Below the pieces are notes generated by a model. That model did not search any database. It was not told where the DNA came from and worked only from the letters and a program-made list of their open reading frames with translations. A program made the position numbers and the translations under genes. Of a stretch of 64,000 bases of DNA, positions 1-12,300 are shown in pieces; within the stretch, counting starts at the first letter, position 1, and each line of letters starts with the position of its first letter. The stretch is from Manduca sexta (lineage: Eukaryota > Arthropoda > Insecta > Lepidoptera > Sphingidae). The stretch lies in the NCBI RefSeq assembly GCF_014839805.1, contig NC_051131.1, forward strand, positions 4,700,913 through 4,764,912. Reading direction: 5' to 3'.

Positions 1-289
1 TACGCGAAGTTATACTTAGTAAATATTTTGTCTAAAATGCATATTATGAATTGTAGTTTCTCCAACTAATAACAATAATATGTATTCTCATTAAGTCTGC
101 CCTTACATGATAATATGTATGAAGTGCAATAAATAAATAAAGTTGTGTAATTATGTTAAGTATGTACATATAGACTCAATAATTTGAGGAGTTTGTTCCC
201 AGCACATTTCATATTACTGAGAAATATATGACTACTTTTGTATTGATGAGTATATTTGTATATGTAGTGGCACAAGTGTGTTGCATTCT

Positions 290-440
290 GGGATCAATCT
301 GTGTATATCCAATTCCGACAGGCCAATATAATTATATTGGTTGTTAAGGGGTATCTCTCGTAAGACAATATTCTATTGGACCCCACTCCACTCACCATCA
401 GGTGCCGTGTGCATGTGGTTTTGTGGTGCACTTATAAGAT
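290..440 (+). repeat. Dispersed repeat copy in ATP23 intron (CATCAGGTGC family)
   Basis: A stretch with TGGGATCAATCTGTGTAT, CTATTGGACCCCACTCC and ACCATCAGGTGC that recurs, diverged, at 10905-11135 (+), 38110-38530 (-), 41545-41690 (+), 49025-49195 (-) and 61915-62105 (+). Probably a non-autonomous element; the family name is not known to me. Confidence 0.6.
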
Positions 441-462
441 AAAGTAATGATTTTCATTTCAG

Positions 463-508
463 GTTCAATTGTAAAGGTGATGATGGCAGCACTTAAAAGC
501 TCAGGATG
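463..508 (+). CDS. ATP23: ATP23 internal exon (first one in window)
   Basis: Begins after a TTTCAG acceptor with two bases completing a codon from an exon outside the window. It encodes SIVKVMMAALKSSG plus TG of a split Cys codon, and ends at a G|GTAAGT donor. Confidence 0.9.
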
Positions 509-1826
509 GTAAGTGATAATTTCAAGCTATTGTCATTATGATTGTTAAAATGGTCCTTCTATTTCTTTTATTAATAGCTTTACAGTTACATTAGTATTTT
601 AGCAAATATAAAAATGGTATTTCTGTTAGAGAATATGTTGTTGGTAAAATGATGCAATTTTGTTTCAATATTATGAAAGTGTTTAATTTGATATTTGTTA
701 CTTTCCAGCCCCATTGATATTAGGCGCCATATCTCTTGTGAAATGTGCGATTATTCAGTCAGCGGTGGCTATGATCCGGAGTTGAATCAGGTAATTTGAA
801 ATTTGTGTTATCTTTCATTGTCATCAATCTCATTTTTATATTAACACACCATTTCCATATTACACAAACTATTATAAGAACTTAAATAAAAAAAATATGA
901 ATTGCATTTCATAATAAATTTATTTTACTTCCAGATAGTAGTGTGTCAAAATGTATCGACACGTAAAGGGATGGTGCAAGGGGTCCTGGCCCACGAGATG
1001 ATACACATGTTTGACTACTGTCGGAACCACTTGGATTTTAGGAATATGGAACACCTGGCTTGCACTGAGATCCGGGCTGCAAACCTAACACATTGCTCAT
1101 TTACCAGTGCCTGGTCTCAGGGAGATGCGTCATGGACGGATATCAAGCAAAAACATGCGGTTTGTACTTCCATAATTATATTTTTTTATTACATAAAGCC
1201 ATACCTAGTAGTTTGTCAGTTCATTTAGGTGTGTGGTACTGTTTAAGACAATATTAAGACTTGTTTTATTAATTAAGAATATAAGTACCTAAAATTAATA
1301 AGTACCTAAAAAAGATAAGTACCTAAAATTTTCAAAATTAATTTCGTTAATATCTCATGGTCTTGCTCGCGGATTCGTCTGCGTGAATTTCACATACTTT
1401 CGTATTTGTAATGTTAGTAAGGATATATAGTGATGGGTGAAAGGCTAATTCACTTAAGCGACATTTTTTGCCACACTAACTTTCATACATATTTAAATAC
1501 ACCACTTTTTTGTGTTTTTTTCAAGTAGTTAAATTTTTTAGAAATTTTTTTTCGCTTGAGTCAATTAGCCTTTTACCCGTCGATATCTTAGTAAGTAGTA
1601 AGATAAGAACTAAGAATTAAATATTTTTCAGGATTGCGTCAAAACTAAAGCATTATATTCAGTAATGGCTGTAAGACAAATTGGAAAGGCCGAAGCTGTC
1701 GAAGTAATAGAGAAAGTATTTCCCAAGTGTTATGCAGACTTAGAACCGATAGGCAGAAGGATCAGGAGAAACTCTGAAGACATGGATAGAGCATTTAGGG
1801 AAGCAGCATATTATGGGTACCAGTAG
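463..1826 (+). CDS. ATP23: ATP23 homologue, mitochondrial inner membrane metalloprotease (3' part of gene)
   Basis: Four exons, 463-508, 709-790, 935-1159 and 1632-1826, join in phase into 181 residues ending at TAG (1824-1826). The product is recognisable as ATP23 (XRCC6BP1 in vertebrates; peptidase family M76), which in yeast processes the Atp6 precursor and helps assemble the F1Fo ATP synthase in the intermembrane space. The zinc-metalloprotease motif HEMIH is encoded at 992-1006. Around it are family-typical segments: a Cys-rich stretch (SCEMCDYSVSGGYDPE), then MFDYCRN, LACTEIRAANLTHCSF, and near the C-terminus VFPKCYADLEPIGRRIRRN. The many conserved Cys fit an intermembrane-space protein folded with disulfides. 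Human ATP23 is about 246 residues, so roughly 60-70 N-terminal residues are upstream of the window. The first exon here starts at an acceptor (CAG at 460-462), not at a start codon. The gene is convergent with the channel gene on the other strand. Confidence 0.95.
709..790 (+). CDS. ATP23: ATP23 exon with Cys motif
   Basis: Acceptor TTTCCAG, donor CAG|GTAATT. It completes the split Cys codon and encodes PIDIRRHISCEMCDYSVSGG then YDPELNQ, the conserved region before the protease motif. Ends in phase 0. Confidence 0.93.
935..1159 (+). CDS. ATP23: ATP23 catalytic exon (HEMIH)
   Basis: 75 codons between acceptor TTCCAG and donor GCG|GTTTGT. Carries HEMIH (zinc ligands His, His; catalytic Glu) followed by MFDYCRNHLDF and CTEIRAANLTHCSF. 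An open frame continues into the intron but the next exon restores the family C-terminus. Confidence 0.95.
1632..1826 (+). CDS. ATP23: ATP23 terminal exon
   Basis: Acceptor TTTTTCAG; 64 codons plus TAG. Starts DCVKTKALYSVMAVRQ and ends FREAAYYGYQ, matching the conserved ATP23 C-terminus (IGRRIRRNSEDM is the diagnostic part). Confidence 0.94.
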   Translation, partial: DCVKTKALYSVMAVRQIGKAEAVEVIEKVFPKCYADLEPIGRRIRRNSEDMDRAFREAAYYGYQ

Positions 1827-1874
1827 CAAAATAGTAGAGAATCTATTTTACTTATAATGGAAAAGGTCAACAAC

Positions 1875-2119
1875 AATAAAACCTAAAGTAATGCAGTAGA
1901 AACTACTTAAGTATGACAACATTTGTTATAACAACTATTGGATAAAACATGCAGATTGGGTGAGTGGCAGTTTTCACTATAGTTTATATCCAAAAGTTGA
2001 TGGTTAGATTTTCAGAAAGCTTTAACCTATTTTCTTGCTTATTGTTGTTTCTTTTTAATCATTATAGTGAAATAGATTTGAAATAAATCATGTAGAATAG
2101 TGTAGATAATGTAAATAAA
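1875..2119 (+). terminator. ATP23 3' UTR with candidate polyadenylation signals
   Basis: AATAAA occurs at 1875-1880, 2092-2097 and 2114-2119 downstream of the ATP23 stop. Which is used cannot be told from sequence; the last two lie close together, ahead of an AT-rich stretch. Confidence 0.45.
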
Positions 2120-2504
2120 ATAATTATATTAAATGAAACCAATTTTAGATGATTAAAATAATGTCTTTTATTTCATTATTTACAATACATCATAATATTC
2201 CCTATTTCATTGACAATGTAATACTGTACTTTAACAGTTACATTATATTCGATATTAATATACATTATGTATAATCATTTAATATTTACTATGATTGGAT
2301 TAAAAAGCAGATCTTCCTTTTTACAGGTAACTTGTATTTCCCACATACAACATTAAAAATATTTAAAATTGTAGCCAAATTACTATTCTGAATCATTTGC
2401 TATCAAGTTCTTGTTACAAACCAAATTCGATCATACTATTTATTAGTAAATTTTGTATTAATTCACATGGATGGCGAACTTTCATAGGTAACACACTATT
2501 ATTT

Positions 2505-2725
2505 GATCAGATCGCGTGGCAAACGAAAGTAGAGGTTGGCAAGAGAGACTTTTCCGCCCTCACACCCACCACTACAACTCCTGTAAGCCAGGAACAGCAG
2601 TGGCACGCATTTTATGACACCGAGCGGTGAAGCTCGGCGAGTCACAGAGAACACAAATTTCTCATTATCCCGCAACAAAATTAATCAAATAGAAAGACAG
2701 GGAGGAGTTGGAAATATTAATCGTC
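2505..2725 (+). repeat. Repeat fragment shared with 38330-38530
   Basis: Segments GCCAGGAACAGCAGTGGCAC, GTGAAGCTCGGCGAGTC and CATTATCCCGCAAC reappear in reverse complement at 38375-38520. At 38110-38530 this piece is joined to the CATCAGGTGC-family sequence, so both are probably parts of one element about 430 bp long. Confidence 0.6.
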
Positions 2726-4754
2726 CATTTCCCTCCATAGCAAAGCGGGAGACAAAAAAATGAACAAAGGAGGCATTTTAACCTCAAGAATAGGGAGATT
2801 AAGGATAGTAGGGGTTGGTAGCAGTCTCTACGTAAACAATCGCATATATGGCTCACGTAAATTATTTTCATTGTTTTCCAATGGTCATTACATTAATTAT
2901 CATGATCCTTACTGTATTCATCGCTTTGAAAGTTACCTTAATTAACATTTAACATTTGCGTTAATATTGTGCAATTAAATATTTTGTGCTTCAGTAGGTT
3001 CAATGAGACGAAGAAAACAATTGTTTTATTTATCTATGTAAATAATAACTTAATAACTAATAAGATCATAATTTCCTATGACTAGGGGCGAAATAACATT
3101 AATCATTGTCTCATACCACAAACACGTTCGTAAGAACCCAAGGCACAACTGGCCATTGGCGTCTTGATTATCTACTTATAGTTACGATGATTGAATTTTA
3201 TAAAAAAAAAAATATTATAATTCGGTTTACGTTATCTACTTATGTAACAAATTACAAAATTTAACCTTTATTTATTTAGGTAGGTAGTCTAAAATCATGT
3301 CAGATATGTAAGCAGTCAATTTAGGCACTACAGGTAGGTGATGACTTACAAATTAAATAATATACAATAGTTTTGTCAAGTACCCTTAAATTTTAGCTAT
3401 GCCTCCGTCAATTAAGGTAGTGTAATAATTTTTTACTGTCTACAAATAGTTAAAATGGTAGGTCCGTAGTATGCCTTTACAATTAGTTTATCATAAAAAA
3501 ATATGTTTATTCACCTATATACTTTCATTAGTTTTCTTACATTATTATCCTCAGAAACAGTTTTTATTAAAATTGCTTTTAAAGTATATATTTATATAGG
3601 AACTTCAATATTATTTAAAATCAGAATCATAAAATACTTCTGATTCCTATGGCCTACCTGAATAGTTAAATTATGCAGTGACTTATCATTTGAGATGTTG
3701 TTGATATCTGTTTATCAAATACCGATGCCCTTAAGATGCTGACTTTAATTTGACTCGTTCTCAGCTGACAACGTATTTAAAAGCAAAACTAAGTTGCAAG
3801 TATTAATACAGCTCTGAGTATTACACATTAGAGGTTAACAGCTCTTCAGGGAAAGCGATGTTTCTAATTGATAGTAATCCCGTTTCTTTTTCTTTTGCTT
3901 TTATGCTGTTCCTGAGGAATAGGTATAAGACTAATACTCCACTGATTGTCGCTCACATATTTTTGTAAATTGATACTGCATACTCAGAAATAAAATACAA
4001 CCAAAACTATCATCTACACTTAACTTCAAAACTAGTATGGATTACGTATGTATTTGGCAGTACCCTTTTACATATTTACAAATACTTAGCAAGTATTACT
4101 TATTGTCTAAAACTTAAACTACACCTATTTCGTATCATACAGAATCATTCATTCTTACATCTAAAAATGAACTTGATCTACACAGCGGCAGAGAAGTTGC
4201 ATACCCGGTAAACCATATCGAAGGTTGAAAGGTGAAAAAAAATTTAACTATGTTAAAAAAACAGAATAAAGTGCTGTTCTTAAATATGTATGAAATTTAG
4301 TGTCGCAAAAATGTCGCTTACGTAAATAATGCCTTTCAACCGTCGATATTATGGTGAAAGATTGATCTAAAGACACAAGATAAACAGTTTTATCTATAAG
4401 TTTAAGTCGAATATAATACATTTGCTCTATATCCACCTATGTAAGTAGGTATTTATAGGTTTGACACGTATAAATGTATGCACTTATGTTGTTTCTTTTT
4501 GCTTTTTTTATACAAATGAATAACGAGACGAACTACTAAGCCATTTTGTGGCAAGTTTTATCTGTGCCCTTTATAACTAGTAACACCAATCTGGACCCCT
4601 AATTACCAAATAGTTAAGGCCCTCCTCTCCTGTAATTAAGGCATCTGTCCCATACAGTTACGGCGAACAATTACGGGCGAGAATATGTATAAATTGCTTA
4701 AAAATTTTTTTACGTCTTTTTATAAATTATAAACTACCAAAATGTTCCTTATTG

Positions 4755-5020
4755 AATTGTCTTGGTTGGCAAGTTAATATGATATGTACTTTGGAAAGTG
4801 CACGGAATTGACAAATTAATAAGCATTTTCATTATGAAATCGATGAAACAATAACTACATTATAAAAAAAAAAATTAAACAGCCAAAGTAAATAATGTAG
4901 AAATATGACACTTAATTTTTTTTTCTAAATGTTTTATAAATATCGAATAGATAGCTCTAAAAATATGGTTAGTCTGCCGTTTTGCTGGGAGCACCATCTC
5001 CATGAGATTGCGCTACGTCA
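4755..5020 (+). repeat. Unclassified dispersed repeat, copy A
   Basis: Shares an ordered set of blocks (GATGTGCACT-like start, GCACGGAATT, CATTATAAAA, TTTTATAAATTTCGAATAG-like block, then a GC-richer GCCG..GGGAGCA end) with 43075-43345 and 60440-60700, all in the same orientation. No terminal inverted repeats or target duplication are evident. Confidence 0.5.
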
Positions 5021-6080
5021 AGCACTTTACCTGGAGACATTTAATACCCAGTAGGTCCACTGGGCCAAAGTCGTAAACGACTGTTGTCTTAAGAGTTAAA
5101 ACAAGACAACAGTAGTGGCATTGGTAAAAAAGGCACCGGCTTAGGAAACAACTACTACCTACTTAGATATGACTGAGTGTTTATTTCTGGTCTCGTATTT
5201 TGTAAATGATTGGATTTGTTTCTTATTATTTTTAGTTTAAATGGCTTGATTGACGAAATTCAATCATCGATCATCTCTTTTGTCTTCATCTTTTCTATTA
5301 TTAAGTGGCTTGATGCTAATAAATTTCTAGCACATAATGCTGCTGGTCAAAAAATAAGATTCTGGTGGAGTCAATGTTTAGTACCAACCCACATTGGCTG
5401 AGGTGGGATATGATCCAAGCTTTCTAATCACTCAATTTGGGAAAAGCTTTTAAGCAATTTAATTGTACTTAGATAATTTTTTAGTAGTAACAAAGAAATT
5501 GAATTTCTCTTGTACGCTAATATCCCAATTTGTGTCATCAAAATCATTAAATCTTGTCTTTTTTATTTGGAGTAATATTGTATGTCTTACTTAATTTCTT
5601 CAGGCTATTGTTATAACGCATAATACTAGTCATTTTACTGTTAAAATCGAATCATATAAACGGTTATAGGTTACAATATAGGTAACATTGATATGTAATT
5701 TTTCTCTAGTTAATTCCCACATAAAAGTATCTGGTAGAAGGCACCCAGTGTGAAAGGCATCCGATATTACATTTATTTTTGTACTGAGCACTTTCGTGGT
5801 CCCTTTAAACTCTTTTAGATATACTTACGGTTTGAATAAATACCTTATCGCCATTAATAATTAGTAGATACAGTTTTTGGTAAAAAAACATAATTCATGT
5901 TATCAACATTGACGTCTAGAACATATTCCATAATAAGTACAGTTATTATTATGAGATAGTTTGGTATAATTACAATAAATATTAATGAATTGATTCGAAA
6001 ATAAACATGTACCTTTTTATAATAAATTAATTACATTAATACACTTGATTCGACTAGCATTGTAACTATAAATATAGTAA

Positions 6081-6086
6081 TTTATT
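6081..6086 (-). terminator. Candidate polyadenylation signal of channel gene
   Basis: AATAAA on the - strand, about 60 bases after the TAA stop. Further A/T-rich candidates exist downstream, so the actual site is unproven. Confidence 0.4.
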
Positions 6087-6146
6087 TACAAATTTTCAAA
6101 TATTATAATTAGGCACTGTAATAACACATAGTCAACCACGCAAGTC

Positions 6147-6365
6147 TTAATCGTGCATAACACGATGCGCTTCACTGAGATATGTCGTCCAGTAAATAAC
6201 GTTGAACAGTAGGAAACAGATAGGGAACACCATTAGCGCGTATTTATCGAGCGCACCATGTTGGGCGCCACAAAACATCACGCCGCGGTCCGCCATCCCG
6301 GCGATTCGCGTTATAAAACTGCTCGGACCACCATTTGGCGGCATTGAATCCAGGATTGGAGAATC
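6147..6365 (-). CDS. Channel exon 10, TM4 and stop
   Basis: Acceptor TTTAATTAG; 72 codons plus TAA at 6149-6147. Encodes the loop end, DKYALMVFPICFLLFNVIYW (TM4) and a short tail ending HRVMHD. Confidence 0.94.
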   Translation of the reverse strand, partial: DSPILDSMPPNGGPSSFITRIAGMADRGVMFCGAQHGALDKYALMVFPICFLLFNVIYWTTYLSEAHRVMHD

Positions 6366-9300
6366 CTAATTAAAAACCGAAAAATAATAAAAGAAATTAA
6401 ATTAAATGAAACTCGTGTACATAACGGTGTATTTGCATTACAACAGTTAGCGTTTACTCATTCAAACTATTCTATTATTTCATTTTACGTCATGTGCAGA
6501 TATGATAACGGCGAATTTTGTGATATCTGTAACAAAATGATGCTTTCATATTCTATACTAAGTCTATTTTTGCGGATCTAGCTACGTACTATATCTATAT
6601 TTACGCCATCGATTAGGTACGATTTATTATGTATTACTTGCTTGGCTAGTCTAGATGATTGCACCTACCTGAACGTGTATGTTCTATAAATATTCAAGTA
6701 TTTATACAGCGCAATACATGGTACCGCTACATCGAGCGTGATCCAAACTATACGTACTGCGTTACGTTAGCCACACAGTGCAGTACTTGTTATAATTATT
6801 TTACCTTGCTAACTGTTTGTGACCTTGTTTCACATCCAACTTTATTTTGTCTCCAATTCCTTTTTCCCGACTGGGATAACTAGAAATTGGTGGCCTAGTT
6901 TTAAAAATCAATGCTTCTAGATATTACGTGTATTCGATTTATTTTACATGCAGTGTAGGACTACACTGGAACGTTGGTTCGGCTATCACAGGCTTCGTCT
7001 TAGCTACTAATCGAGGACTTACCCTTTGTATAGTTTGATGTTCAAACTGTTGTTTGAGGCCTTCGTCCTCGACGCTAAGCGTGGGAGAGAACACGCCTCC
7101 TTGCGGCGTTCCTGTCACCGGCGTTCCCAACCGCTGTAAAAGTGCATAACAAATCATGTCATGAGGGCGTGGTTACTGATGCTCGTCATGCCAAAGCTCT
7201 ATATTTACTTAGGTAAAATAATATCATGTTGGTGTTTTTAAAAATATCGACACATACACGATTACTAGGCTGAGTGTGCTAACGAAAATTTACGGATTTT
7301 AACGGGTGATTGAGAGGAATGATTGGTAATGAGTTGCAGGCTGCAGTAAAGTTTTATATAATGGGTGCGCGAATTAGAAGCTTGTCAATAACGGTTCTGT
7401 GCTCGCGAATTATCCTGTCCATTTGTATCATGTAGTGAAATTATACGCCAATTTATCTGTAATACAATGCAAATACACAGTCACGTTCAAAGATATTCTT
7501 CTAAATTTTGCGTCCGATAATACAATTGAGATACAGAGGCATAGCAAGGTAATCAAGGGCCTAGATGGAAAAATGTGTCCCCAGTCGAGTATGTGCAACG
7601 CGAAAAAGCGTCCCCGATCAAACTTGTTGGCAAGTTGCTTTGTTAATTTACACGGGGTGCTTCGCATCACAATATGGTAGCTACGCCCCTGCCTTATGCT
7701 TTGCTAGTGATGCTCGTACCTGTGAGTGATTGACGTGCAGCGGTGGCGGAGCGAGCTGCGCGGCGGAGGCGGCGCGCCGCAGGTCCTGCCGCCGCCGGCT
7801 CCAGCTCTTGTCGTATCTGATGCCGAACAGCACCACGAAATACTCCAGCAACGCGATGAACACGAACATAGTGCACGAGATTAACCATACTTCGATACAT
7901 TTCAGCTCCAACGCGTCCGGCGAGTTTGTACTGCCGATAAAATGAGTTATTAGTTTTGGAGACTTTAATTTGTACCTACCAGTGGCGAAGGGTGAAATTA
8001 TTCAAAAGGTAACCAAAGGCAAAACTGGCCTTACATAACAATCGGCCAATTTAACAGAAAATAAAAACTAAGACAATCGTAAATAAACCTTGAAGGCAAG
8101 CCCGTAGGAATCGAGTTGTACGGACGCTTCGCCACTGGTACCTAACTACGTGTTTTTTACATACTACTACTTAAACGACATTCGTGAAGGTAACACAGAA
8201 AATAATGGTTGAATACAGTAATGAAGGTCTAATTAATGGCAAAGAAGTAAGCCATAAACAAAAACTACCTGACTGTATCGAACATGGTGACGAGGGAGAG
8301 CAGCGTGGTCACCAGTAGCACCATCCGACCGGGAACAATTTCTGGAATCACGCAGAAACTGCCCCAGGATATGATGACAAACAGCGACGATGGCAAGTAG
8401 CTCTCTAGTAAGTAGCTGCGAAGCTCGCGCGATAACTTTATCTGCAAACGCGCGGCTGAATGTTCGCCTGCAAACATTACTAACGTTAATTTAATTTTCT
8501 TTATACCAGTGAATTTTCTAAATACATTTTCAACTATACTATAACACTTTCCATTGTGCTTTTATACAAATCAAAAAATATTTTGTCTATCGAATACTAG
8601 AAGCCAAATACTGATATCTACAAAGAAAATCTACATAATTTCAGCGTAAATATCAAACTTCCAAAGTTCACGTGTTCCACTTGAAACTATTTGTGTTTTG
8701 TTGGCATATAAATAAACTTTCACTCTTTACATCACACAACATTGCATGCCATGCCGTACACTACAACTAAAACTACAAAACGACGACACTAGATAGGTAC
8801 ACATAAAAGTGCATTCCCAGACGATCACATAGAGATTGTTGCTAGGCGCGGATGTCAAATGCTACTTAATTAATTTAAATTATGATAAGTTTTCAAAGAA
8901 TATAAAAATATGATACGTTAAAAAGTTCAACAATGAGCCATTAAGAACATCCGTTCCGAGCGTGCGGGCGGCATGCCAGCGCATAGCGACGACGCGACAG
9001 CGTTAGTAGGTACGTAGTTAGTTACAAGGCGCAAACATAAGCGCAAAGCAATAAATATACATTTACCTTCACCAAAATTGCGAATAAGATTACTTTTGTC
9101 CGTGGCGAATGTGACAACATATTTGGGCAGTCGGAACTCTCTGCGCTGCACGCCGAGCAGCCCGAGCCCCAGCCACGGCGCCACCTCGCGCCACTCGAAG
9201 CGCACGTCCTCTGATGTGTACTTGTCTGCGAATGTGAAGGTGCTGTGTGATGCGGAATACTGTCATAGAACCCGACAGGAATGGTAGTTTTTGTAACTTC

Positions 9301-12300
9301 ATTTTGAAATACTAATGCGATTGCCGAAGGCGGAAACTCCGCGTCCTTTCACAATATCCATTTCCTTTTTTCAATTTTGACTGGGTTTTGAGTTTTTACT
9401 TACCTTGTAGATGTTCATGGGTGATTACTCACCATCAGTTCTCTAAGAGTTTTGCGGCCATCTGTTAAAAAATATCAATCATGGCTCGCGTCCGTAATTA
9501 CCACGATCGTAAATCTGGTAGATCTTTAAAAAAGTATACGAATAAAAGTCGCTAACTGGCGTGTAGACAAAACATTCAGCTAACACGGAAAATTTAAAAC
9601 ACTTTTACAACGTCGAAACTTTCCGCTTTTAGATGTTTGCGTTTAGTTTTAATTGTTTTTTTATTTAGTGCACTTTTATATCTTCATGCTCCGAATTGAA
9701 TAATTTGATTTTTATTGAGTAATTTTATGCTTAATGTAATCCTTTAAAGTTTTTAATGTCAATTACTTACAACTTCCGAAGTCAATAGCGCAGTTTTGTA
9801 CGTCCAGTGGGTATAAAACGAAGTCCATTTCACATTTGATTGTGATAGTCGCTCTGAAATAAAATTAATAGGTAGGTATATGCTGTAACATTGTTGTTTA
9901 ACTTCTTCTGAACAAATGAAATTAAACTACATATTTGGTATAGTACCCTAACATCTGTATTCCGTACATAGAATTGTAGAATTAGGGCTGATAAGTTCGT
10001 ATTCAAAGATTAAGTAATACTTTGTGCATGGCAAATCCTTATACTAAAATTATTATTTCATATTTTATTTTATTTTATATAATGTTTTTTAATTTTCATT
10101 TCATTATGTGTTGGTTCTCTTGGATTATAGGGCAAAAATACATTGATCGGATTCATCTCTTGTCCTTTTGTAATGCATTAATAATCTAGAGGACAAGAGA
10201 GTGCGTTTTACATAAATCTATATATTATATAAAAATTAATCCCTATTTCCCTTGGTCACGCCATCACGCGTGAACGGTTGGACCGATTTCACTATTTTTT
10301 TGCTGTTGTTTTTGTTATTGTCAGGAGCAGGATCTTATAACAGAAACAATTAAGGAAGATGAGCGGAAAGTTAGAAAATTTAAGAAAAGTTAATTTCAGC
10401 GATTGATATAATGCGCGCTGAAAATTCATAGTTACGACGGGACAACGTCTGTCGGGTCAGCTAGTTACTTATAGTATATGATTGATATAGATTGCATAAT
10501 CGCATATGCGTGCTGGGTTTTCATAAAACGTGTAATAGTTTTTGTAAATACCGATCTTCTGTAGCCTATTTGAAACTTTCCAGATGAAACTAGCCAAAAG
10601 TATTTATAAAACAAATTCGACGAACCCAATACTGACTGAGACAGTGCCATTGGAATAAAGCCTCAGCGACGCCATTTCCTGTAGCACTGACATAATCCTC
10701 ATCGTCTGCAGTTGCCAGATGTACAGATCTGGTGTCCAAATCAGCTGTCGAAACTCCCAGGGCAGGTCAATGAACGGCATGCCCGAAGGCATGTGGAGTC
10801 GGTTCTCTGCCCATGATACTTGCAAAAACACGTCAAGTGTTATTTCCTGAAAGGATAAAACATTTTTATTAATTGAATGAAGTTTAGGAAAGTTTTGTCT
10901 TGTTAGTGGTTGGATATATGTTATATCCGCTTCGATAGCGGCTTTACACAAGGTGTTAAAACCGGCCATAGTGGCCCACCTAAGAGTGTCGCGTTCCGGG
11001 ATCAGCCGGTGTATATCCGGTTCCAAGAGGCCGGCAGAATTGTGTCAACAGTCGAGGGTTAGTTATCTCTCGTCAGTCGACATTTTATTGGACCCACTTC
11101 CCTTGCCATCAGGTGCAAAGGGGTGTCTTTGGCGTGACCGTTTTAAAAAAAACTAGTTTGCATTGCATTTCATGTCTAACAATGTCTGGAATAATTTTTA
11201 ATCAGTTGAAGCAATACGTGGTTTCTGAAAATTATGTTTCTTATACGATTATCTCTTGTTTGTCATTGCCTTAATTACATTTCTGAGAAGGCTAATACTT
11301 GAATAGTAAACGTCATTAATGTTAAGTTAAACAGGTAAGTAAGGTAAGATATGGCATACGTACCTCTTTATTTTCATCAACTCCAGAAACCCGGTTGACG
11401 TTCACTCCTATGTAGACGGTTGTGTTTTTACCTGAAATAATAAGAAATTGTAATCGTTACGATAAATTGTTTGAAATTAGCTGCAATCAAAAGTTTTATG
11501 ACAGACGGACGCTCAGACATGACGCAGATATCACGGACTAAACTAGTGAATTTATCGATTTGGTTACCACGGTTCGTTAGTTGATAATATCTTCTTTATT
11601 TACCCATATAATAATTTTTCTGTTTTACCTTCCTAGTACATTTTTAGGATTTACAATATGTTAAAATTTCTGCTTAAAACGGGAAAATTTTGAATTGTTC
11701 ATTATTGCTGCGCATTTGAATATTGCGTATCAGTAGAAAAAATGTGTTATTCTAAATACGACCTATTGGTCGTAAGGCGTTGCTTGTGGCTTCGCTTGCA
11801 CGAAAAGCCTTTTCGACACAAAGTCCTTAAAACACTGCACCACGTCATTGCCATCAATAAAAATCTGATTAAAAAAAATCAGTAATTCCCTTGGGAATAA
11901 ATTATCGCCATAACAGTATATAGCCTATGTGTTAATCCACGAAATCGTCTACTTATGCTGAAAATTTCATCTTTATCCATTCAGTTTTTCGGTGTTTTCT
12001 TATCACAAACATAAAAATATTTTCGCAAACTTGCGTAGTTGTAATATTAGTAAGGATTAAAATAAGATAATAAAGTAGGATACTACAGTTTGCGAAGATA
12101 TATTTAAGAATAATTAGTCTAACGCAAGCCGATAAATGAAACCGGAAAAGTATACTGCGGGACTTTATTCCCGAGAGCAGAGCCGTGAGCCAAACCTAGT
12201 ACGTATCGTCGCTTGAAAGGTAATCAAAATATCTAAGCGACAATATACTGAAGACGAATTATATATACATTTGTAATCGTCAGATTTTTCTGTGTCGTTT

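Larger units (their letters stand above)
1827..6146. other. Intergenic region between convergent ATP23 and channel genes
   Basis: No exon-like coding stretch is visible on either strand. It holds the ATP23 3' UTR, a repeat fragment at 2505-2725, fragments near 3700-3850 that resemble 23520-23640, and one copy of an unclassified three-copy repeat at about 4755-5020. Open frames here are short and low in complexity. Confidence 0.6.

Noticed and set aside
10953..11156. 67-codon + strand frame and the N-terminal extension of channel exon 4 to 11026
   Set aside because: Both run through a CATCAGGTGC-family repeat in intron 3; the exon starts at the acceptor after 10846.
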